Source: Marinobacter sp. 1-4A (GTDB taxonomy: Bacteria; Pseudomonadota; Gammaproteobacteria; Pseudomonadales; Oleiphilaceae). From it: a DNA stretch of 64,000 nucleotides. The notes below the pieces were generated by a model. That model saw only the letters and a list, made by a program, of their open reading frames with translations, had not been told where the DNA came from and did not search any database. This document shows positions 1 to 8,995 of the stretch, one piece after another. The number at the start of each line of letters is the position of its first letter. Within the stretch, counting starts at the first letter, position 1. A program made the position numbers and the translations under genes. Where the stretch lies: NCBI RefSeq assembly GCF_016597725.1, contig NZ_VCGY01000008.1:1-64000 (forward strand), written 5' to 3'.

Positions 1-113
1 AGATGGAAGTCACGCTGATTGCTCCGATCGCCATGGAAGATGGTCTGCGCTTCGCGATTCGCGAAGGTGGCCGTACCGTTGGTGCCGGCGTCGTCGCTAA
101 GATCCTCGAGTAA
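1..113 (+). CDS. tuf: Elongation factor Tu, C-terminal end only
   Basis: The window opens inside a reading frame that starts at base 3 of the window and ends in the TAA at 111-113. The 36 visible residues include [17 protein letters not shown] and end [13 protein letters not shown], the invariant C-terminal beta-barrel end of EF-Tu, the GTPase that delivers aminoacyl-tRNA to the ribosome. The rest of the gene lies to the left of the window. Its place directly before rpsJ matches the str-S10 order of gammaproteobacteria. Identification is secure although only about a tenth of the protein is seen. Confidence 0.97.
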   Translation, partial: MEVTLIAPIAMEDGLRFAIREGGRTVGAGVVAKILE

Positions 114-131
114 TACGCTCGTTGCATCTGG

Positions 132-163
132 AAAAGGGGCTGATTTTGTCAGCCCCTTTTTCC
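132..163 (+). terminator. Rho-independent terminator after tuf
   Basis: AAAAGGGGCTGA and TCAGCCCCTTTTT form a 10-12 bp stem with a short loop, followed by a T run. It sits 18 bases after the tuf stop, separating the str genes from the S10 operon. Confidence 0.9.
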
Positions 164-210
164 GTTTCGGTCGCAACCGCTTCTCCCGATCTGGTCGACA
201 GTTAAGGTTG

Positions 211-239
211 TTGACAGGGTTGGGTATTATGCATACAAT
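211..239 (+). promoter_or_regulatory. Sigma70 promoter of the S10 operon
   Basis: A perfect -35 box TTGACA (211-216), a 17-bp spacer and a near-consensus -10 box TACAAT (234-239) lie about 60 bases before rpsJ. This is the strongest sigma70 match seen in the window and fits the main promoter of a highly expressed ribosomal operon. The leader that follows (about 245-300) is short and lacks room for the long multi-hairpin S10 leader known from E. coli. Confidence 0.85.
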
Positions 240-300
240 GCGGCTCCTTTTTTTGAAGGTCGGCTAACTAGTAGCTGCTACGAGTGGAGTTTGGTGCATC

Positions 301-612
301 ATGCAAAGCCAAAAGATTCGAATCCGGTTGAAGGCGTTTGATTATCGCCTTATCGACCAGTCGACGCAGGAGATTGTCGATACCGCAAAGCGGACCGGCG
401 CTCAAGTGCGTGGACCTATCCCTCTGCCGACGCGGAAGGAGAAGTACACTATTCTGGTTTCTCCGCACGTCAATAAAGACGCGCGTGACCAGTATGAAAT
501 TCGTACTCATAAGCGTTTGCTCGACATTGTTGAGCCAACGGAAAAGACAGTAGATGCTTTGATGAAGTTGGACCTGGCAGCAGGTGTAGACGTTCAGATT
601 AGCCTCGGTTAA
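301..612 (+). CDS. rpsJ: 30S ribosomal protein S10
   Basis: Product is 103 residues, the family length, starting [20 protein letters not shown]10 is a 30S head protein and also the NusE partner of NusB in rRNA antitermination. The typical segment [19 protein letters not shown] is at about residues 38-56. It is the first gene of the operon, behind a strong promoter. A GGAG lies 11 bases before the ATG, a long spacing. Its stop codon lies inside the hairpin at 607-630, so the end of this gene is part of the structured leader of rplC. Confidence 0.98.
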   Translation: MQSQKIRIRLKAFDYRLIDQSTQEIVDTAKRTGAQVRGPIPLPTRKEKYTILVSPHVNKDARDQYEIRTHKRLLDIVEPTEKTVDALMKLDLAAGVDVQISLG

Positions 613-682
613 TACCGCCCGGTATTAACCTGTGTAACTGTCCTAAGGCCATAGAGGGTGAGAGCCCCGTACACTTAGAGGT
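607..682 (+). promoter_or_regulatory. Structured rplC leader with 23S rRNA-like segment
   Basis: Seen: a perfect 10-bp hairpin (607-616 with 621-630, loop GCCC) that includes the rpsJ stop codon, followed by a stretch whose 655-674 reads AGGGTGAGAGCCCCGTACAC. From memory, E. coli 23S rRNA domain I near nucleotides 315-345 contains the same 20-mer with a single difference (GACAG for GAGAG). The flanking bases AAGGCCATAG also resemble that rRNA region. L4 (and L24) contact helices 18-20 of this domain, and both are encoded downstream. Inference: a mimic of the rRNA site that lets a ribosomal protein repress rplC translation. The match is clear; the regulator is a guess, L4 being favoured. Confidence 0.6.
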
Positions 683-687
683 GAAAC

Positions 688-1326
688 ATGGCAATTGGTG
701 TTGTCGGCCGTAAGGCTGGTATGACCCGTATTTTTACGGAAGATGGGCAGGCGCTGCCTGTTACAGTAATTGAGGTTGATCCTAACCGCATTACTCAACT
801 CAAGACCCTTGAGAACGATGGCTATCGTGCTGTTCAGGTAACTGTGGGTGCTCGTCGCGCTTCACGTGTTACCAAGGCTGAGGCAGGTCACTTTGCCAAA
901 GCTGGCGTTGAGGCTGGTCGGGGTGTCTGGGAATTTCGATTGGCTGACGGTGAAGGTGAAGACCTTTCCGCAGGTGGCGAGATTACTGCGGCTGTCTTCG
1001 AAGACGGTCAGCTAGTAGATGCCACAGGTCAGTCTAAGGGTAAAGGATTCCAGGGTGGCGTTAAGCGCTGGAACTTCTCCATGCAGGATGCAACGCATGG
1101 TAACTCCCTCTCGCATCGTGCTCCGGGTTCTATTGGTCAGAACCAGACTCCGGGCAAGGTATTCAAGGGCAAAAAGATGGCGGGCCAGATGGGTAATGCG
1201 CAAGTTACAGTGCAAAACCTGAAAGTTGTCCGTGTCGACGCCGAGCGCAACCTCCTGCTAATTAGTGGTGCCGTACCCGGCGCGACTGGTGGTGATGTTG
1301 TCATCAAGCCTGCACTTAAAGCCTGA
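688..1326 (+). CDS. rplC: 50S ribosomal protein L3
   Basis: Product is 212 residues, usual for L3, starting [21 protein letters not shown]3 is an early assembly protein of the 50S subunit whose long loop reaches the peptidyl transferase centre; that loop is visible as [19 protein letters not shown] near residues 138-156. The C-terminal domain begins at [23 protein letters not shown] precedes the ATG. Preceded by the rRNA-like leader described at 607-682 and followed closely by rplD. Confidence 0.98.
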   Translation: MAIGVVGRKAGMTRIFTEDGQALPVTVIEVDPNRITQLKTLENDGYRAVQVTVGARRASRVTKAEAGHFAKAGVEAGRGVWEFRLADGEGEDLSAGGEITAAVFEDGQLVDATGQSKGKGFQGGVKRWNFSMQDATHGNSLSHRAPGSIGQNQTPGKVFKGKKMAGQMGNAQVTVQNLKVVRVDAERNLLLISGAVPGATGGDVVIKPALKA

Positions 1327-1337
1327 GGAGCGGTTCG

Positions 1338-1943
1338 ATGGAATTGACTATTACAGGTAGTGGCAAGGGAATTTCTGTTTCCGATGCTGCATTTGCCAAA
1401 GATTTTAACGAGTCGCTGGTTCACCAGGTTGTGACTGCCTACATGGCAGCTGGCCGTCAGGGAACCAAGGCTCAGAAAACCCGTTCAGAAGTCAGTGGTG
1501 GCGGTAAGAAGCCCTGGCGTCAAAAGGGCACAGGTCGCGCCCGTGCCGGTACTATCCGTAGCCCTATTTGGCGCTCCGGTGGTGTGACTTTTGCTGCCAA
1601 GCCTCGCGGTTTTGAGCAGAAAGTTAACCGTAAAATGTATCGTGCCGCGATGTGTTCTATTTTCTCCGAGCTGGTTCGTCAAGAGCGTCTGGTTGTGGTG
1701 GATGATTTTGCAGTAGACGCACCAAAGACCAAGGCCTTTACAGCCAAGCTGGCAGATCTGGGTGTTTCCAATGCCCTGATCCTGACAGAAAGTCTTGAGC
1801 AGAACCTGCACCTGGCTTCTCGCAACGTTCCTCACGTCGATGTGCGTGATGTTGCAGGTCTGGATCCGGTTAGCCTGGTCGCCTTCGAGAAGGTTGTGTT
1901 GACTGTTCCCGCTCTGAAGAAGATCGAGGAGATGCTGGGATGA
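1338..1943 (+). CDS. rplD: 50S ribosomal protein L4
   Basis: Product is 201 residues starting [19 protein letters not shown]. The extended loop that lines the exit tunnel is seen as [20 protein letters not shown] near residues 55-74. In E. coli L4 binds 23S rRNA domain I and also represses its own S10 operon through the mRNA leader. That makes it the leading candidate to recognise the 23S-like segment before rplC here. Its end overlaps the start of rplW by four bases (ATGA), implying translational coupling. Confidence 0.98.
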   Translation: MELTITGSGKGISVSDAAFAKDFNESLVHQVVTAYMAAGRQGTKAQKTRSEVSGGGKKPWRQKGTGRARAGTIRSPIWRSGGVTFAAKPRGFEQKVNRKMYRAAMCSIFSELVRQERLVVVDDFAVDAPKTKAFTAKLADLGVSNALILTESLEQNLHLASRNVPHVDVRDVAGLDPVSLVAFEKVVLTVPALKKIEEMLG

Positions 1944-2233
1944 ATCAGGAACGTATTTACAAGGTCCTTCTTGGGCCTCACGTATCGGAGAAAGCCTCTC
2001 TGGTCGCCGAGCATGGTCAGGTTGTTTTTCGGGTAGCCCCGGACGCCACCAAGCCGGAAATCAAAAAGGCTGTTGAGCAACTGTTCAACGTCACCGTAGA
2101 AGGTGTTCAAGTTCTGAATCGTAAGGGCAAGCTTAAGCGCACAGCCCGCGGGTTCGGCAAGCGTAATGACATTCGTAAGGCTTATGTAAAGCTGGCTGAA
2201 GGTCAGGACATCGATTTTCTGGATGTGGAATAA
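1940..2233 (+). CDS. rplW: 50S ribosomal protein L23
   Basis: Product is 97 residues, close to the E. coli length of 100, starting [21 protein letters not shown]23 sits at the mouth of the exit tunnel and is the docking site for trigger factor and signal recognition particle. The conserved [20 protein letters not shown] is at about residues 36-55. The start codon overlaps the rplD stop (ATGA). rplB follows after 17 bases. Confidence 0.98.
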   Translation: MNQERIYKVLLGPHVSEKASLVAEHGQVVFRVAPDATKPEIKKAVEQLFNVTVEGVQVLNRKGKLKRTARGFGKRNDIRKAYVKLAEGQDIDFLDVE

Positions 2234-2250
2234 GGTAAAGGGGTCGTAAT

Positions 2251-3078
2251 ATGCCGATCGTCAAAACCAAGCCAACATCAGCCGGACGCCGTCACGTTGT
2301 AAAGCTGTACAACCCAGATTTACACAAAGGGCGTCCTTACGAACCGTTGGTCGAATCTCAAAGCAAGTCGGGTGGTCGTAATAACAACGGCCGTATCACT
2401 ACCCGTCATATTGGTGGTGGCCATAAACAGCACTACCGCATAATAGACTTCAAGCGGACCAAAGATGGTATTCCTGCGACAATCGAGCGCATTGAATACG
2501 ATCCTAACCGCTCTGCGCACATTGCGCTGATCAAATATGCCGATGGCGAGCGTCGTTACATTATCGCTCCCAAAGGTATGCAGATTGGCGAGCCTGTGCG
2601 CTCAGGAATCGACGCGCCTATCAAGGTAGGAAGCACATTGCCACTGCGTAACATGCCGGTTGGTTCTGTGATCCATTGCGTTGAGCTCAAGCCTGGTAAA
2701 GGCGCACAGCTGGCTCGCTCTGCGGGCGCATCTGTGCAACTTGTAGCTCGGGAAGGCGCTTACGCGACCATCCGTCTGCGCTCAGGCGAAATGCGAAAGG
2801 TGCTTGTAGATTGCCGTGCTACGTTGGGTGAAGTATCCAACAGTGAACACAGTCTCAAGCGGCTTGGCAAAGCGGGTGCATCACGTTGGCGCGGTAAGCG
2901 CCCAACGGTTCGTGGTGTGGCTATGAACCCAGTTGACCACCCACATGGTGGTGGTGAAGGGCGTACCTCTGGCGGGCGTCACCCAGTTACTCCTTGGGGT
3001 GTTCCGACCAAAGGGCATAAGACTCGTAAGAACAAGCGTACTGATAAGATGATAGTACGTCGTCGTTCAGCCAAGTAA
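2251..3078 (+). CDS. rplB: 50S ribosomal protein L2
   Basis: Product is 275 residues, the usual length, beginning [19 protein letters not shown]2 is one of the most conserved large-subunit proteins, needed for subunit association and peptidyl transferase activity. The hallmark segment [17 protein letters not shown], containing the conserved histidine of the DHPHGGGEG motif, lies near residues 223-239, and the basic tail ends in [19 protein letters not shown]. Gene order W-B-S is the standard S10 arrangement. Confidence 0.98.
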   Translation: MPIVKTKPTSAGRRHVVKLYNPDLHKGRPYEPLVESQSKSGGRNNNGRITTRHIGGGHKQHYRIIDFKRTKDGIPATIERIEYDPNRSAHIALIKYADGERRYIIAPKGMQIGEPVRSGIDAPIKVGSTLPLRNMPVGSVIHCVELKPGKGAQLARSAGASVQLVAREGAYATIRLRSGEMRKVLVDCRATLGEVSNSEHSLKRLGKAGASRWRGKRPTVRGVAMNPVDHPHGGGEGRTSGGRHPVTPWGVPTKGHKTRKNKRTDKMIVRRRSAK

Positions 3079-3101
3079 ACGACCACATAGAGGTAAATGC
3101 T

Positions 3102-3377
3102 GTGCCACGTTCTTTAAAGAAAGGTCCTTTTATAGACCTGCATCTGTTGAAGAAGGTCGAGGCAGCTCTGGAAGCAAACGATAAGCGACCGATCAAAACT
3201 TGGTCCCGTCGCTCAACGATCTTTCCAGAGTTCGTAGGCTTGACCATCGCAGTCCACAACGGCAGGCAACACGTGCCGGTTTATGTCACCGAAGATATGG
3301 TCGGGCATAAACTTGGCGAGTTCGCGGCAACGCGCACTTATCGTGGCCACTCGGCCGACAAGAAAGCTAAACGCTGA
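3102..3377 (+). CDS. rpsS: 30S ribosomal protein S19 (GTG start)
   Basis: Product is 91 residues starting with a GTG codon: [21 protein letters not shown]19 is a head protein of the 30S subunit that pairs with S13. The GTG start is supported by an AGAGGT ribosome-binding site (3090-3095) and by the exact family N-terminus. Conserved segments [20 protein letters not shown] and [15 protein letters not shown] are present. Confidence 0.97.
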   Translation: MPRSLKKGPFIDLHLLKKVEAALEANDKRPIKTWSRRSTIFPEFVGLTIAVHNGRQHVPVYVTEDMVGHKLGEFAATRTYRGHSADKKAKR

Positions 3378-3394
3378 TTGTGAGGGGAATAGAA

Positions 3395-3727
3395 ATGGAA
3401 GTAGCAGCCAAGTATAAGGGCGCTCGCCTCTCAGCTCAGAAAGCGCGTCTTGTCGCCGACCAGGTTCGCGGCAAGGCTGTTGAGGACGCCCTGAATATTT
3501 TGACTTTCAGCCCTAAGAAAGCGGCGGTGATTATCAAGAAAGCTCTTGAATCTGCCATCGCTAACGCTGAGCACAACGAAGGTCTAGACGTTGACGAACT
3601 GCGGGTTTCCACTGTCATGGTGGATGAAGGCCCAACGCTCAAGCGGATCAAGGCTCGAGCCAAGGGGCGCGCTGATAGAATCATGAAGCGCACCTGTCAT
3701 ATCACCGTCAAGGTCGCCGACAAGTAG
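3395..3727 (+). CDS. rplV: 50S ribosomal protein L22
   Basis: Product is 110 residues when started at the ATG at 3395, [20 protein letters not shown], which equals the normal family length. A GTG at 3380 would add five residues but places the start on top of the ribosome-binding site GAGGGGA, so the ATG is preferred. L22 contacts all 23S domains and its beta hairpin lines the exit tunnel; that hairpin region ([20 protein letters not shown]) is near residues 80-99. Confidence 0.97.
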   Translation: MEVAAKYKGARLSAQKARLVADQVRGKAVEDALNILTFSPKKAAVIIKKALESAIANAEHNEGLDVDELRVSTVMVDEGPTLKRIKARAKGRADRIMKRTCHITVKVADK

Positions 3728-3738
3728 GAGATGCTCAG

Positions 3739-4422
3739 ATGGGTCATAAAGTAAATCCAATCGGCTTCCGCCTGGGTGTGATTAAAGAGCACAACTCAGT
3801 TTGGTATGCCGATAAAAAGGAATACGCAAAGAACCTATTGAACGATATTCAGGTTCGCGAATTCCTAGACAAGCGTCTGGTTAAGGCGTCTGTTAGCAAG
3901 ATTGTGATCGAGCGCCCTGCTCAGAACGCCCGTATCACGATTCATACTGCCCGCCCCGGTATTGTTATCGGTAAGAAGGGTGAAGATGTTGATCGTCTGC
4001 GTCGCGAAGTCGGCGAGATGATGGGTGTGCCTGTGCACATCAACATCGAAGAAGTCCGCAAGCCGGATCTGGATGCTCGCCTGGTAGCGCAAAACGTTGC
4101 CGGACAGCTGGAGCGTCGTGTGATGTTCCGTCGCGCTATGAAGCGTGCGGTACAGAACGCCATGCGTCAGGGAGCCAAAGGCATCAAGATTCAGGTTGGT
4201 GGTCGTCTCGGGGGTGCTGAGATTGCGCGTTCCGAGTGGTATCGTGAAGGTCGTGTTCCTCTGCATACACTACGTGCAGATATTGATTACGCAACCTACG
4301 AAGCGCATACCACTTACGGCATTATCGGCGTCAAGGTATGGATCTTCAAAGGTGAGATTCTTGGTGGTATGGAACAGGTCCGTGCTGACAAGAAAGCCTC
4401 TGGGAAGAAAGGTTCTAAGTAA
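3739..4422 (+). CDS. rpsC: 30S ribosomal protein S3
   Basis: Product is 227 residues, starting [21 protein letters not shown]3 stands at the mRNA entry channel and with S4 and S5 has helicase-like activity. The KH domain is recognisable at [20 protein letters not shown] (GXXG loop GKKG) near residues 69-88, and the C-terminal domain carries the conserved [18 protein letters not shown]. The tail is lysine-rich, ending [10 protein letters not shown]. Confidence 0.98.
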   Translation: MGHKVNPIGFRLGVIKEHNSVWYADKKEYAKNLLNDIQVREFLDKRLVKASVSKIVIERPAQNARITIHTARPGIVIGKKGEDVDRLRREVGEMMGVPVHINIEEVRKPDLDARLVAQNVAGQLERRVMFRRAMKRAVQNAMRQGAKGIKIQVGGRLGGAEIARSEWYREGRVPLHTLRADIDYATYEAHTTYGIIGVKVWIFKGEILGGMEQVRADKKASGKKGSK

Positions 4423-4434
4423 AGGGGCAATCTT

Positions 4435-4848
4435 ATGCTGCAACCAAAACGCACCAAATTTCGCAAGGTAATGAAAGGCCGTAACACTGGTCTTGCTCAC
4501 CGCGCCAACAAGGTGAGCTTCGGTGAATACGGATTGAAAGCGACAACTCGCGGGCGTATAACTGCGCGCCAGATAGAAGCGGCACGTCGTACCATGACAC
4601 GTAAGATCAAGCGTGGCGGTAAGATCTGGATTCGGGTTTTCCCCGATAAGCCGATCACCGGTAAGCCGCTTGAAGTACGTATGGGTAAAGGTAAGGGTTC
4701 TGTCGAGTACTGGGTGGCTGAAATTCAGCCTGGCCGGATGCTCTACGAGATGGAAGGTGTTGCTGAAGATATCGCACGCGAAGCCTTCACACTCGCAGCG
4801 GCCAAACTGCCGGTACAGACCACCTTCGTAACGAGGACGGTGATGTGA
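4435..4848 (+). CDS. rplP: 50S ribosomal protein L16
   Basis: Product is 137 residues, starting [20 protein letters not shown]16 organises the A-site region of the 50S subunit and corresponds to eukaryotic L10e. The motif [20 protein letters not shown] is at about residues 60-79, and [19 protein letters not shown] follows. Its TGA overlaps the rpmC start (TGATG), implying coupled translation. Confidence 0.98.
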   Translation: MLQPKRTKFRKVMKGRNTGLAHRANKVSFGEYGLKATTRGRITARQIEAARRTMTRKIKRGGKIWIRVFPDKPITGKPLEVRMGKGKGSVEYWVAEIQPGRMLYEMEGVAEDIAREAFTLAAAKLPVQTTFVTRTVM

Positions 4849-5039
4849 TGAAAGCAACAGAGCTGCGTGAAAAATCAGCCGAGGAGCTGAATAAGGAGCT
4901 GATCGACCTCCTGAAGGAGCAGTTCAACCTGCGCATGCGCAAGGCGACAGGTCAGCTCAATCAGTCTCACCTTCTCGTCGGGGTGAAGCGCGACATTGCT
5001 CGTGTGAAAACAGTATTGAACGAAAAGGCAGGACAGTGA
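4848..5039 (+). CDS. rpmC: 50S ribosomal protein L29
   Basis: Product is 63 residues starting at the ATG that overlaps the rplP stop: [24 protein letters not shown] one codon upstream is possible, but the ATG gives the exact family N-terminus and length. L29 is a small two-helix coiled protein near the exit tunnel that contributes to trigger factor docking. The motif [16 protein letters not shown] is at residues 23-38. Confidence 0.96.
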   Translation: MKATELREKSAEELNKELIDLLKEQFNLRMRKATGQLNQSHLLVGVKRDIARVKTVLNEKAGQ

Positions 5040-5040
5040 C

Positions 5041-5307
5041 ATGACCGAAGCTACCCAAACTGCCAGAACTCTTAGCGGCAAGGTCGTAAGCAACAAGATG
5101 GAGAAATCCATCGTGGTGTTGGTCGAGCGTCAGGTGAAGCACCCTCTGTACGGTAAGTACATGAAACGTTCAACCAAGATCCATGCTCACGATGAGAGCA
5201 ACCAGTGCAATATCGGTGACACTGTGACCATTCAGGAAACCCGCCCGGTCTCTAAGACCAAAAGCTGGGCCCTGGTGGAAGTCACTGAACATGCATCCAA
5301 GGTGTAA
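5041..5307 (+). CDS. rpsQ: 30S ribosomal protein S17
   Basis: Product is 88 residues, the usual length, starting [21 protein letters not shown]17 is a primary 16S rRNA-binding OB-fold protein. The signature [18 protein letters not shown] lies near residues 59-76. Only one base separates it from the rpmC stop. Confidence 0.97.
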   Translation: MTEATQTARTLSGKVVSNKMEKSIVVLVERQVKHPLYGKYMKRSTKIHAHDESNQCNIGDTVTIQETRPVSKTKSWALVEVTEHASKV

Positions 5308-5325
5308 ATCGCCCGGAGAACAACC

Positions 5326-5694
5326 ATGATTCAGACTCAGACAATGCTTGAAGTCGCGGATAACAGCGGTGCGCGTCAGGTGATGTGCATTAAGGTCCTG
5401 GGCGGTTCACATCGGCGTTACGCCAGCGTAGGGGATGTTATTAAAGTGACCGTTAAGGAAGCTATCCCCCGCGGAAAAGTGAAAAAGGGCCAGGTCCTGA
5501 AGGCTGTAGTAGTACGCACCCGTAAGGGTGTTCGTCGTCCTGATGGGTCGCTGATCCGTTTTGACGGTAATGCAGCTGTACTTCTGAACAATCAGGACGC
5601 GCCTATCGGTACCCGTATCTTCGGACCGGTTACCCGTGAGCTGCGAAATGAAAAGTTCATGAAAATTATCTCACTGGCACCCGAAGTACTTTAA
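5326..5694 (+). CDS. rplN: 50S ribosomal protein L14
   Basis: Product is 122 residues, exactly the family length, starting [21 protein letters not shown]14 lies at the subunit interface next to L19 and forms bridge B8. The conserved [20 protein letters not shown] is near residues 66-85, and [11 protein letters not shown] follows. It opens the spc part of the cluster, with no internal promoter obvious. Confidence 0.98.
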   Translation: MIQTQTMLEVADNSGARQVMCIKVLGGSHRRYASVGDVIKVTVKEAIPRGKVKKGQVLKAVVVRTRKGVRRPDGSLIRFDGNAAVLLNNQDAPIGTRIFGPVTRELRNEKFMKIISLAPEVL

Positions 5695-5711
5695 AGGACC
5701 AGAGGCCGGTT

Positions 5712-6032
5712 ATGAAAAAGATTAAACGAGATGACGAAGTAATCGTCACTACGGGGAAAGACAAAGGCAAACGTGGTAAAGTTCTGAAAGTTCAGGACGA
5801 CGGTAAGGTGATCGTTTCTGGCATCAATATGATGAAGAAGCACACTAAGCCAAACCCGATGTTGGGCACCCCTGGTGGCATCGTCGAAAAAGAAGCACCT
5901 ATCCAGGCTTCCAACGTAGCTATTTTTAATCCGCAGACCGGCAAAGCCGATCGTGTTGGCTTCCAGACAAAGGAAGACGGGGCGAAAGTGCGGATCTTCA
6001 AAGCTACGAAAGAAGCTGTCGATAACCAGTAA
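5712..6032 (+). CDS. rplX: 50S ribosomal protein L24
   Basis: Product is 106 residues, starting [21 protein letters not shown]24 initiates 50S assembly by binding 23S rRNA domain I. It has the KOW motif near residues 6-32 ([16 protein letters not shown]). Because it binds the same rRNA region that is copied before rplC, it is a second candidate partner for that leader. rplE follows closely. Confidence 0.97.
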   Translation: MKKIKRDDEVIVTTGKDKGKRGKVLKVQDDGKVIVSGINMMKKHTKPNPMLGTPGGIVEKEAPIQASNVAIFNPQTGKADRVGFQTKEDGAKVRIFKATKEAVDNQ

Positions 6033-6047
6033 GCGGTGGTGGTTACG

Positions 6048-6587
6048 ATGCTTAATATGAAAGAGCAGTACAGCAAGGAAGTGGTACCCGCCCTGCAGAA
6101 AGAGTTCGGTTTCAAGAACATTATGCAGGTGCCGCGTATCGAAAAGATCACCCTGAACATGGGTGTCGGCGAAGCAGTTGGCGACAAGAAACTGATTGAA
6201 AATGCTGTGGCGGATTTAGAGCGTCTGGCAGGTCAAAAAGTGGTTGTTACTACAGCGCGTAAATCCGTTGCGGGCTTTAAGATCCGTGAAGGTTGGCCGA
6301 TTGGTTGCAAAGTTACACTGCGCGGTGAGCGTATGTGGGATTTCTTTGACCGTTTGGTTCACATTGCGGTTCCTCGTATTCGTGACTTCCGCGGTCTGAA
6401 CCCCAAGTCCTTTGATGGGCGCGGTAACTACAGCATGGGTGTGCGTGAGCAGATTATCTTTCCTGAGATCGAGTATGACAAAGTCGACAAGATCCGCGGT
6501 TTGGATATCACCATTACCACTACTGCTGCTACCGACGACGAAGGTCGTGAGCTGTTGAAAGCTTTCGGCTTTCCGTTCAAGAAATAA
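6048..6587 (+). CDS. rplE: 50S ribosomal protein L5
   Basis: With the ATG at 6048 the product is 179 residues, the E. coli length, reading [24 protein letters not shown] at 6036 would add four residues but overlaps the GGTGGTGG that can serve as ribosome-binding site, and an ATG at 6057 would shorten it by three. L5 binds 5S rRNA and touches P-site tRNA. The signature segments [15 protein letters not shown] and [17 protein letters not shown] are present. Confidence 0.95.
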   Translation: MLNMKEQYSKEVVPALQKEFGFKNIMQVPRIEKITLNMGVGEAVGDKKLIENAVADLERLAGQKVVVTTARKSVAGFKIREGWPIGCKVTLRGERMWDFFDRLVHIAVPRIRDFRGLNPKSFDGRGNYSMGVREQIIFPEIEYDKVDKIRGLDITITTTAATDDEGRELLKAFGFPFKK

Positions 6588-6600
6588 AGGAACGAGAGTA

Positions 6601-6906
6601 ATGGCTAAGGTGTCAATGAAAAACCGTGAGCTCAAGCGCGAGCAAACCGTTGCGAAATTTGCAGCGAAGCGTGCGGAGCTCAAGGCGATTATCAAAAACC
6701 CCAATACCAGCGATGATGACCGTTGGGACGCACAGATGAAGTTGCAACAGCTTCCTCGCGATGCTTCTCCTTCGCGTCTTCGTAATCGTTGCCAGGTGAC
6801 AGGTCGTCCCCACGGCGTTTTGCGCAAGTTCGAACTTTCGCGGATTAAACTCCGCGAGTACGGCATGCGTGGCGACGTTCCGGGTCTGACTAAAGCAAGC
6901 TGGTAA
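6601..6906 (+). CDS. rpsN: 30S ribosomal protein S14 (zinc-independent form)
   Basis: Product is 101 residues starting [21 protein letters not shown]14 is a late-assembling head protein. The long form without the CXXC pairs is seen here, so no zinc is needed; the C-terminal signature [19 protein letters not shown] lies near residues 63-81. The gap of 89 bases after it, before rpsH, contains two hairpins. Confidence 0.97.
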   Translation: MAKVSMKNRELKREQTVAKFAAKRAELKAIIKNPNTSDDDRWDAQMKLQQLPRDASPSRLRNRCQVTGRPHGVLRKFELSRIKLREYGMRGDVPGLTKASW

Positions 6907-6909
6907 GAT

Positions 6910-6967
6910 AGGTATCCTGACCTAGGTCAGGGTGCCTGTTGGTAAGCGGTGCGGCGCGCCGCTGCAC
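6910..6967 (+). promoter_or_regulatory. Two hairpins in the rpsN-rpsH gap
   Basis: Seen: stem 1 at 6910-6937 is built on the perfect palindrome CCTGACCTAGGTCAGG (6916-6931), with six more pairs outside, two of them G-T. Stem 2 is the palindrome GCGGCGCGCCGC at 6951-6962. They fill the longest gap within the spc genes. Neither is followed by a T run, so plain termination is unlikely. In E. coli S8 (rpsH) represses the spc operon, but there the target is at rplE. A regulatory or processing role here is inference. Confidence 0.45.
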
Positions 6968-6995
6968 AACTAAAAAGATCAGGAGACTCATACCA

Positions 6996-7388
6996 ATGAG
7001 TATGCAAGACACGCTTGCGGATATGGTAACCCGTATTCGCAACGCCCAGATGGCATCGAAAGCAGACGTTACGATGCCATCTTCTAAGATGAAGATCTCT
7101 GTAGCCCAGGTTCTCAAAGACGAAGGTTACGTTGCAGATTTTTCCGTTACAGCCGATGTAAAGCCTGAGCTTACGATCACGCTCAAGTATTTTGGCGGGA
7201 AGCCTGTTATTGAACAGATTAAGCGCGTAAGCCGCCCAAGTCTGCGTCAGTATAAGGGTACAAGCGAGCTGCCGAAGGTATCCGGTGGTTTGGGAGTCGC
7301 GATTGTCTCTACGTCTAAGGGCGTTATGACAGACCGCGCCGCACGAGCTGCTGGCGTGGGTGGCGAAGTCATCTGCACCGTATTCTAG
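6996..7388 (+). CDS. rpsH: 30S ribosomal protein S8
   Basis: Started at the ATG at 6996 the product is 130 residues, [20 protein letters not shown], the normal length. An AGGAG ribosome-binding site lies at 6981-6985. An open frame continues upstream to 6939 but is not part of the family. S8 is a primary binder of 16S rRNA helix 21 and a known translational repressor of the spc operon in E. coli. The conserved [20 protein letters not shown] lies near the C-terminus. Confidence 0.97.
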   Translation: MSMQDTLADMVTRIRNAQMASKADVTMPSSKMKISVAQVLKDEGYVADFSVTADVKPELTITLKYFGGKPVIEQIKRVSRPSLRQYKGTSELPKVSGGLGVAIVSTSKGVMTDRAARAAGVGGEVICTVF

Positions 7389-7397
7389 GAGAATCAC

Positions 7398-7931
7398 ATG
7401 TCCAGGGTTGCCAATAATCCTGTCGTGCTGCCTTCCGGTGTTGAGGTTAAGCTGAACGGACAGGAAATTAGTGTAAAAGGCTCCAAAGGAGCTCTAGATT
7501 TTTCAATTCATCAAGCGGTGGAAGTTAAGCAGGAAGAGAACCTTCTTCGCTTTGCTGCTCGTGATGGTGCCCAAAAGTCCCGCGCTCTTGCTGGAACAAC
7601 CCGCGCGCTGGTCAACAACATGGTGACCGGTGTTTCCGCAGGCTGGGAGCGTAAGCTTCAGCTGATCGGTGTAGGTTACCGGGCTCAGGCGCAAGGTAAG
7701 AAGCTCAATCTGACACTGGGTTTTTCTCACCCGGTTGAATACGAGCTGCCCGAGGGGATTACCGTTGAAACTCCGTCTAATACGGAAGTTGTCATTCGCG
7801 GTATCGATAAGCAACAGGTTGGCCACGTCGCTGCGGAAATCCGCGCGTTCCGTCCACCCGAGCCTTATAAAGGCAAAGGAGTTCGGTATGCGGATGAGCA
7901 GGTAAGACGCAAAGAAGCCAAGAAGAAATAA
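7398..7931 (+). CDS. rplF: 50S ribosomal protein L6
   Basis: Product is 177 residues, starting [21 protein letters not shown]6 has two similar domains and lies near the GTPase-associated centre. The second-domain signature [17 protein letters not shown] is at about residues 148-164, followed by the basic tail RRKEAKKK. rplR follows after nine bases. Confidence 0.98.
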   Translation: MSRVANNPVVLPSGVEVKLNGQEISVKGSKGALDFSIHQAVEVKQEENLLRFAARDGAQKSRALAGTTRALVNNMVTGVSAGWERKLQLIGVGYRAQAQGKKLNLTLGFSHPVEYELPEGITVETPSNTEVVIRGIDKQQVGHVAAEIRAFRPPEPYKGKGVRYADEQVRRKEAKKK

Positions 7932-7940
7932 GGCGGGACT

Positions 7941-8288
7941 ATGAGCGCGAATAATGAAAGATTGCGTCGCGCACGCAAAGTGCGCATGAAGATCCGTGAA
8001 CTGGGTACGACACGTTTGTGCGTTCATCGCACTCCGCGTCATATGTACGCTCAGGTCACGACAGCAGACGGCAGCCAAGTTCTTGCCACTGCCTCCACGT
8101 TGGATAAGGAATTGCGCCAGGGTGCAACCGGTAACGTGGATGCTGCTAAAAAGGTTGGTCAGCTGATTGCTGAGCGAGCCAAGGCAGCAGGTGTTGAGCA
8201 GGTCGCTTTTGACCGCTCCGGTTACCGTTATCACGGCCGAGTTCAGGCTCTGGCCGACGCAGCCCGTGAAGCTGGCTTGCAATTCTAA
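7941..8288 (+). CDS. rplR: 50S ribosomal protein L18
   Basis: Product is 115 residues, starting [21 protein letters not shown]18 together with L5 attaches 5S rRNA to the 50S subunit; the arginine-rich N-terminus is the RNA-binding part. Conserved segments [13 protein letters not shown] and [20 protein letters not shown] are visible. Confidence 0.97.
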   Translation: MSANNERLRRARKVRMKIRELGTTRLCVHRTPRHMYAQVTTADGSQVLATASTLDKELRQGATGNVDAAKKVGQLIAERAKAAGVEQVAFDRSGYRYHGRVQALADAAREAGLQF

Positions 8289-8300
8289 GAGGTGGAGAAG

Positions 8301-8801
8301 ATGAGCGTTAACGATCAGAAAGCGCCTGAGCTCCAGGAAAAGCTGGTTCAGGTGAATCGAGTTGCCAAAGTGGTCAAGGGCGGTCGCGTTTTTGCGTTCA
8401 CCGCGCTGAGCGTGGTCGGTGACGGAAAAGGACGCGTTGGTTTCGGTCGCGGTAAGGCACGTGAAGTGCCGGTCGCAATCCAGAAGGCAATGGAAGCTGC
8501 GCGCAAGAATATGGTAGACGTTCCGCTTGACGGAACGACCTTGCAGTACGCGGTGCGTGCACAGCACGGCGGCTCTAAGGTGTACATGCAGCCAGCCTCC
8601 GAAGGTACAGGTATCATTGCCGGTGGTGCGATGCGTGCTGTATTGGAAGTTGCGGGTGTGCAGAACGTACTGTCAAAGTGTTACGGCTCTACCAACCCGG
8701 TGAACGTTGTACGTTCCACCATCAAGGGTCTTCAGGCAACTCAGGCGCCTGAAGATATTGCAGCCAAGCGCGGTAAATCCGTCGAAGAGATTCTGGGTTG
8801 A
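8301..8801 (+). CDS. rpsE: 30S ribosomal protein S5
   Basis: The ATG at 8301 gives 166 residues, [20 protein letters not shown], matching the family, and has GGTGGAG at 8291-8297 as ribosome-binding site. The GTG at 8292 lies within that site and is rejected. S5 affects decoding fidelity; its double-stranded-RNA-binding-like N-terminal domain shows [20 protein letters not shown] near residues 38-57. Confidence 0.96.
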   Translation: MSVNDQKAPELQEKLVQVNRVAKVVKGGRVFAFTALSVVGDGKGRVGFGRGKAREVPVAIQKAMEAARKNMVDVPLDGTTLQYAVRAQHGGSKVYMQPASEGTGIIAGGAMRAVLEVAGVQNVLSKCYGSTNPVNVVRSTIKGLQATQAPEDIAAKRGKSVEEILG

Positions 8802-8805
8802 AGTC

Positions 8806-8994
8806 ATGGCGAACGCAAATACGATCAAAGTAACTCTGACCCGCAGCCCAATCGGCTGCCAGCCTAAGCACAAACTTTGTGTGAAGGGCTTGGGTCTTCG
8901 TAAAATCGGTCATACCGTTGAAGTGGAAGACACACCTTCCATTCGCGGAATGATCAACCGGGTAAATTACCTGGTTCGGGTTGAGGAGAACTAA
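8806..8994 (+). CDS. rpmD: 50S ribosomal protein L30
   Basis: Product is 62 residues starting at the ATG at 8806, [21 protein letters not shown]30 is a small domain II binder. Motifs [20 protein letters not shown] and [12 protein letters not shown] are exact family matches. It begins four bases after the rpsE stop, so its ribosome-binding site would lie within rpsE. Confidence 0.96.
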   Translation: MANANTIKVTLTRSPIGCQPKHKLCVKGLGLRKIGHTVEVEDTPSIRGMINRVNYLVRVEEN

Positions 8995-8995
8995 G

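Noticed and set aside
240..300. E. coli-type S10 leader with L4-controlled attenuator
   Set aside because: The leader is only about 55 bases with one short GTAGC-T-GCTAC dyad, not the long multi-hairpin structure.
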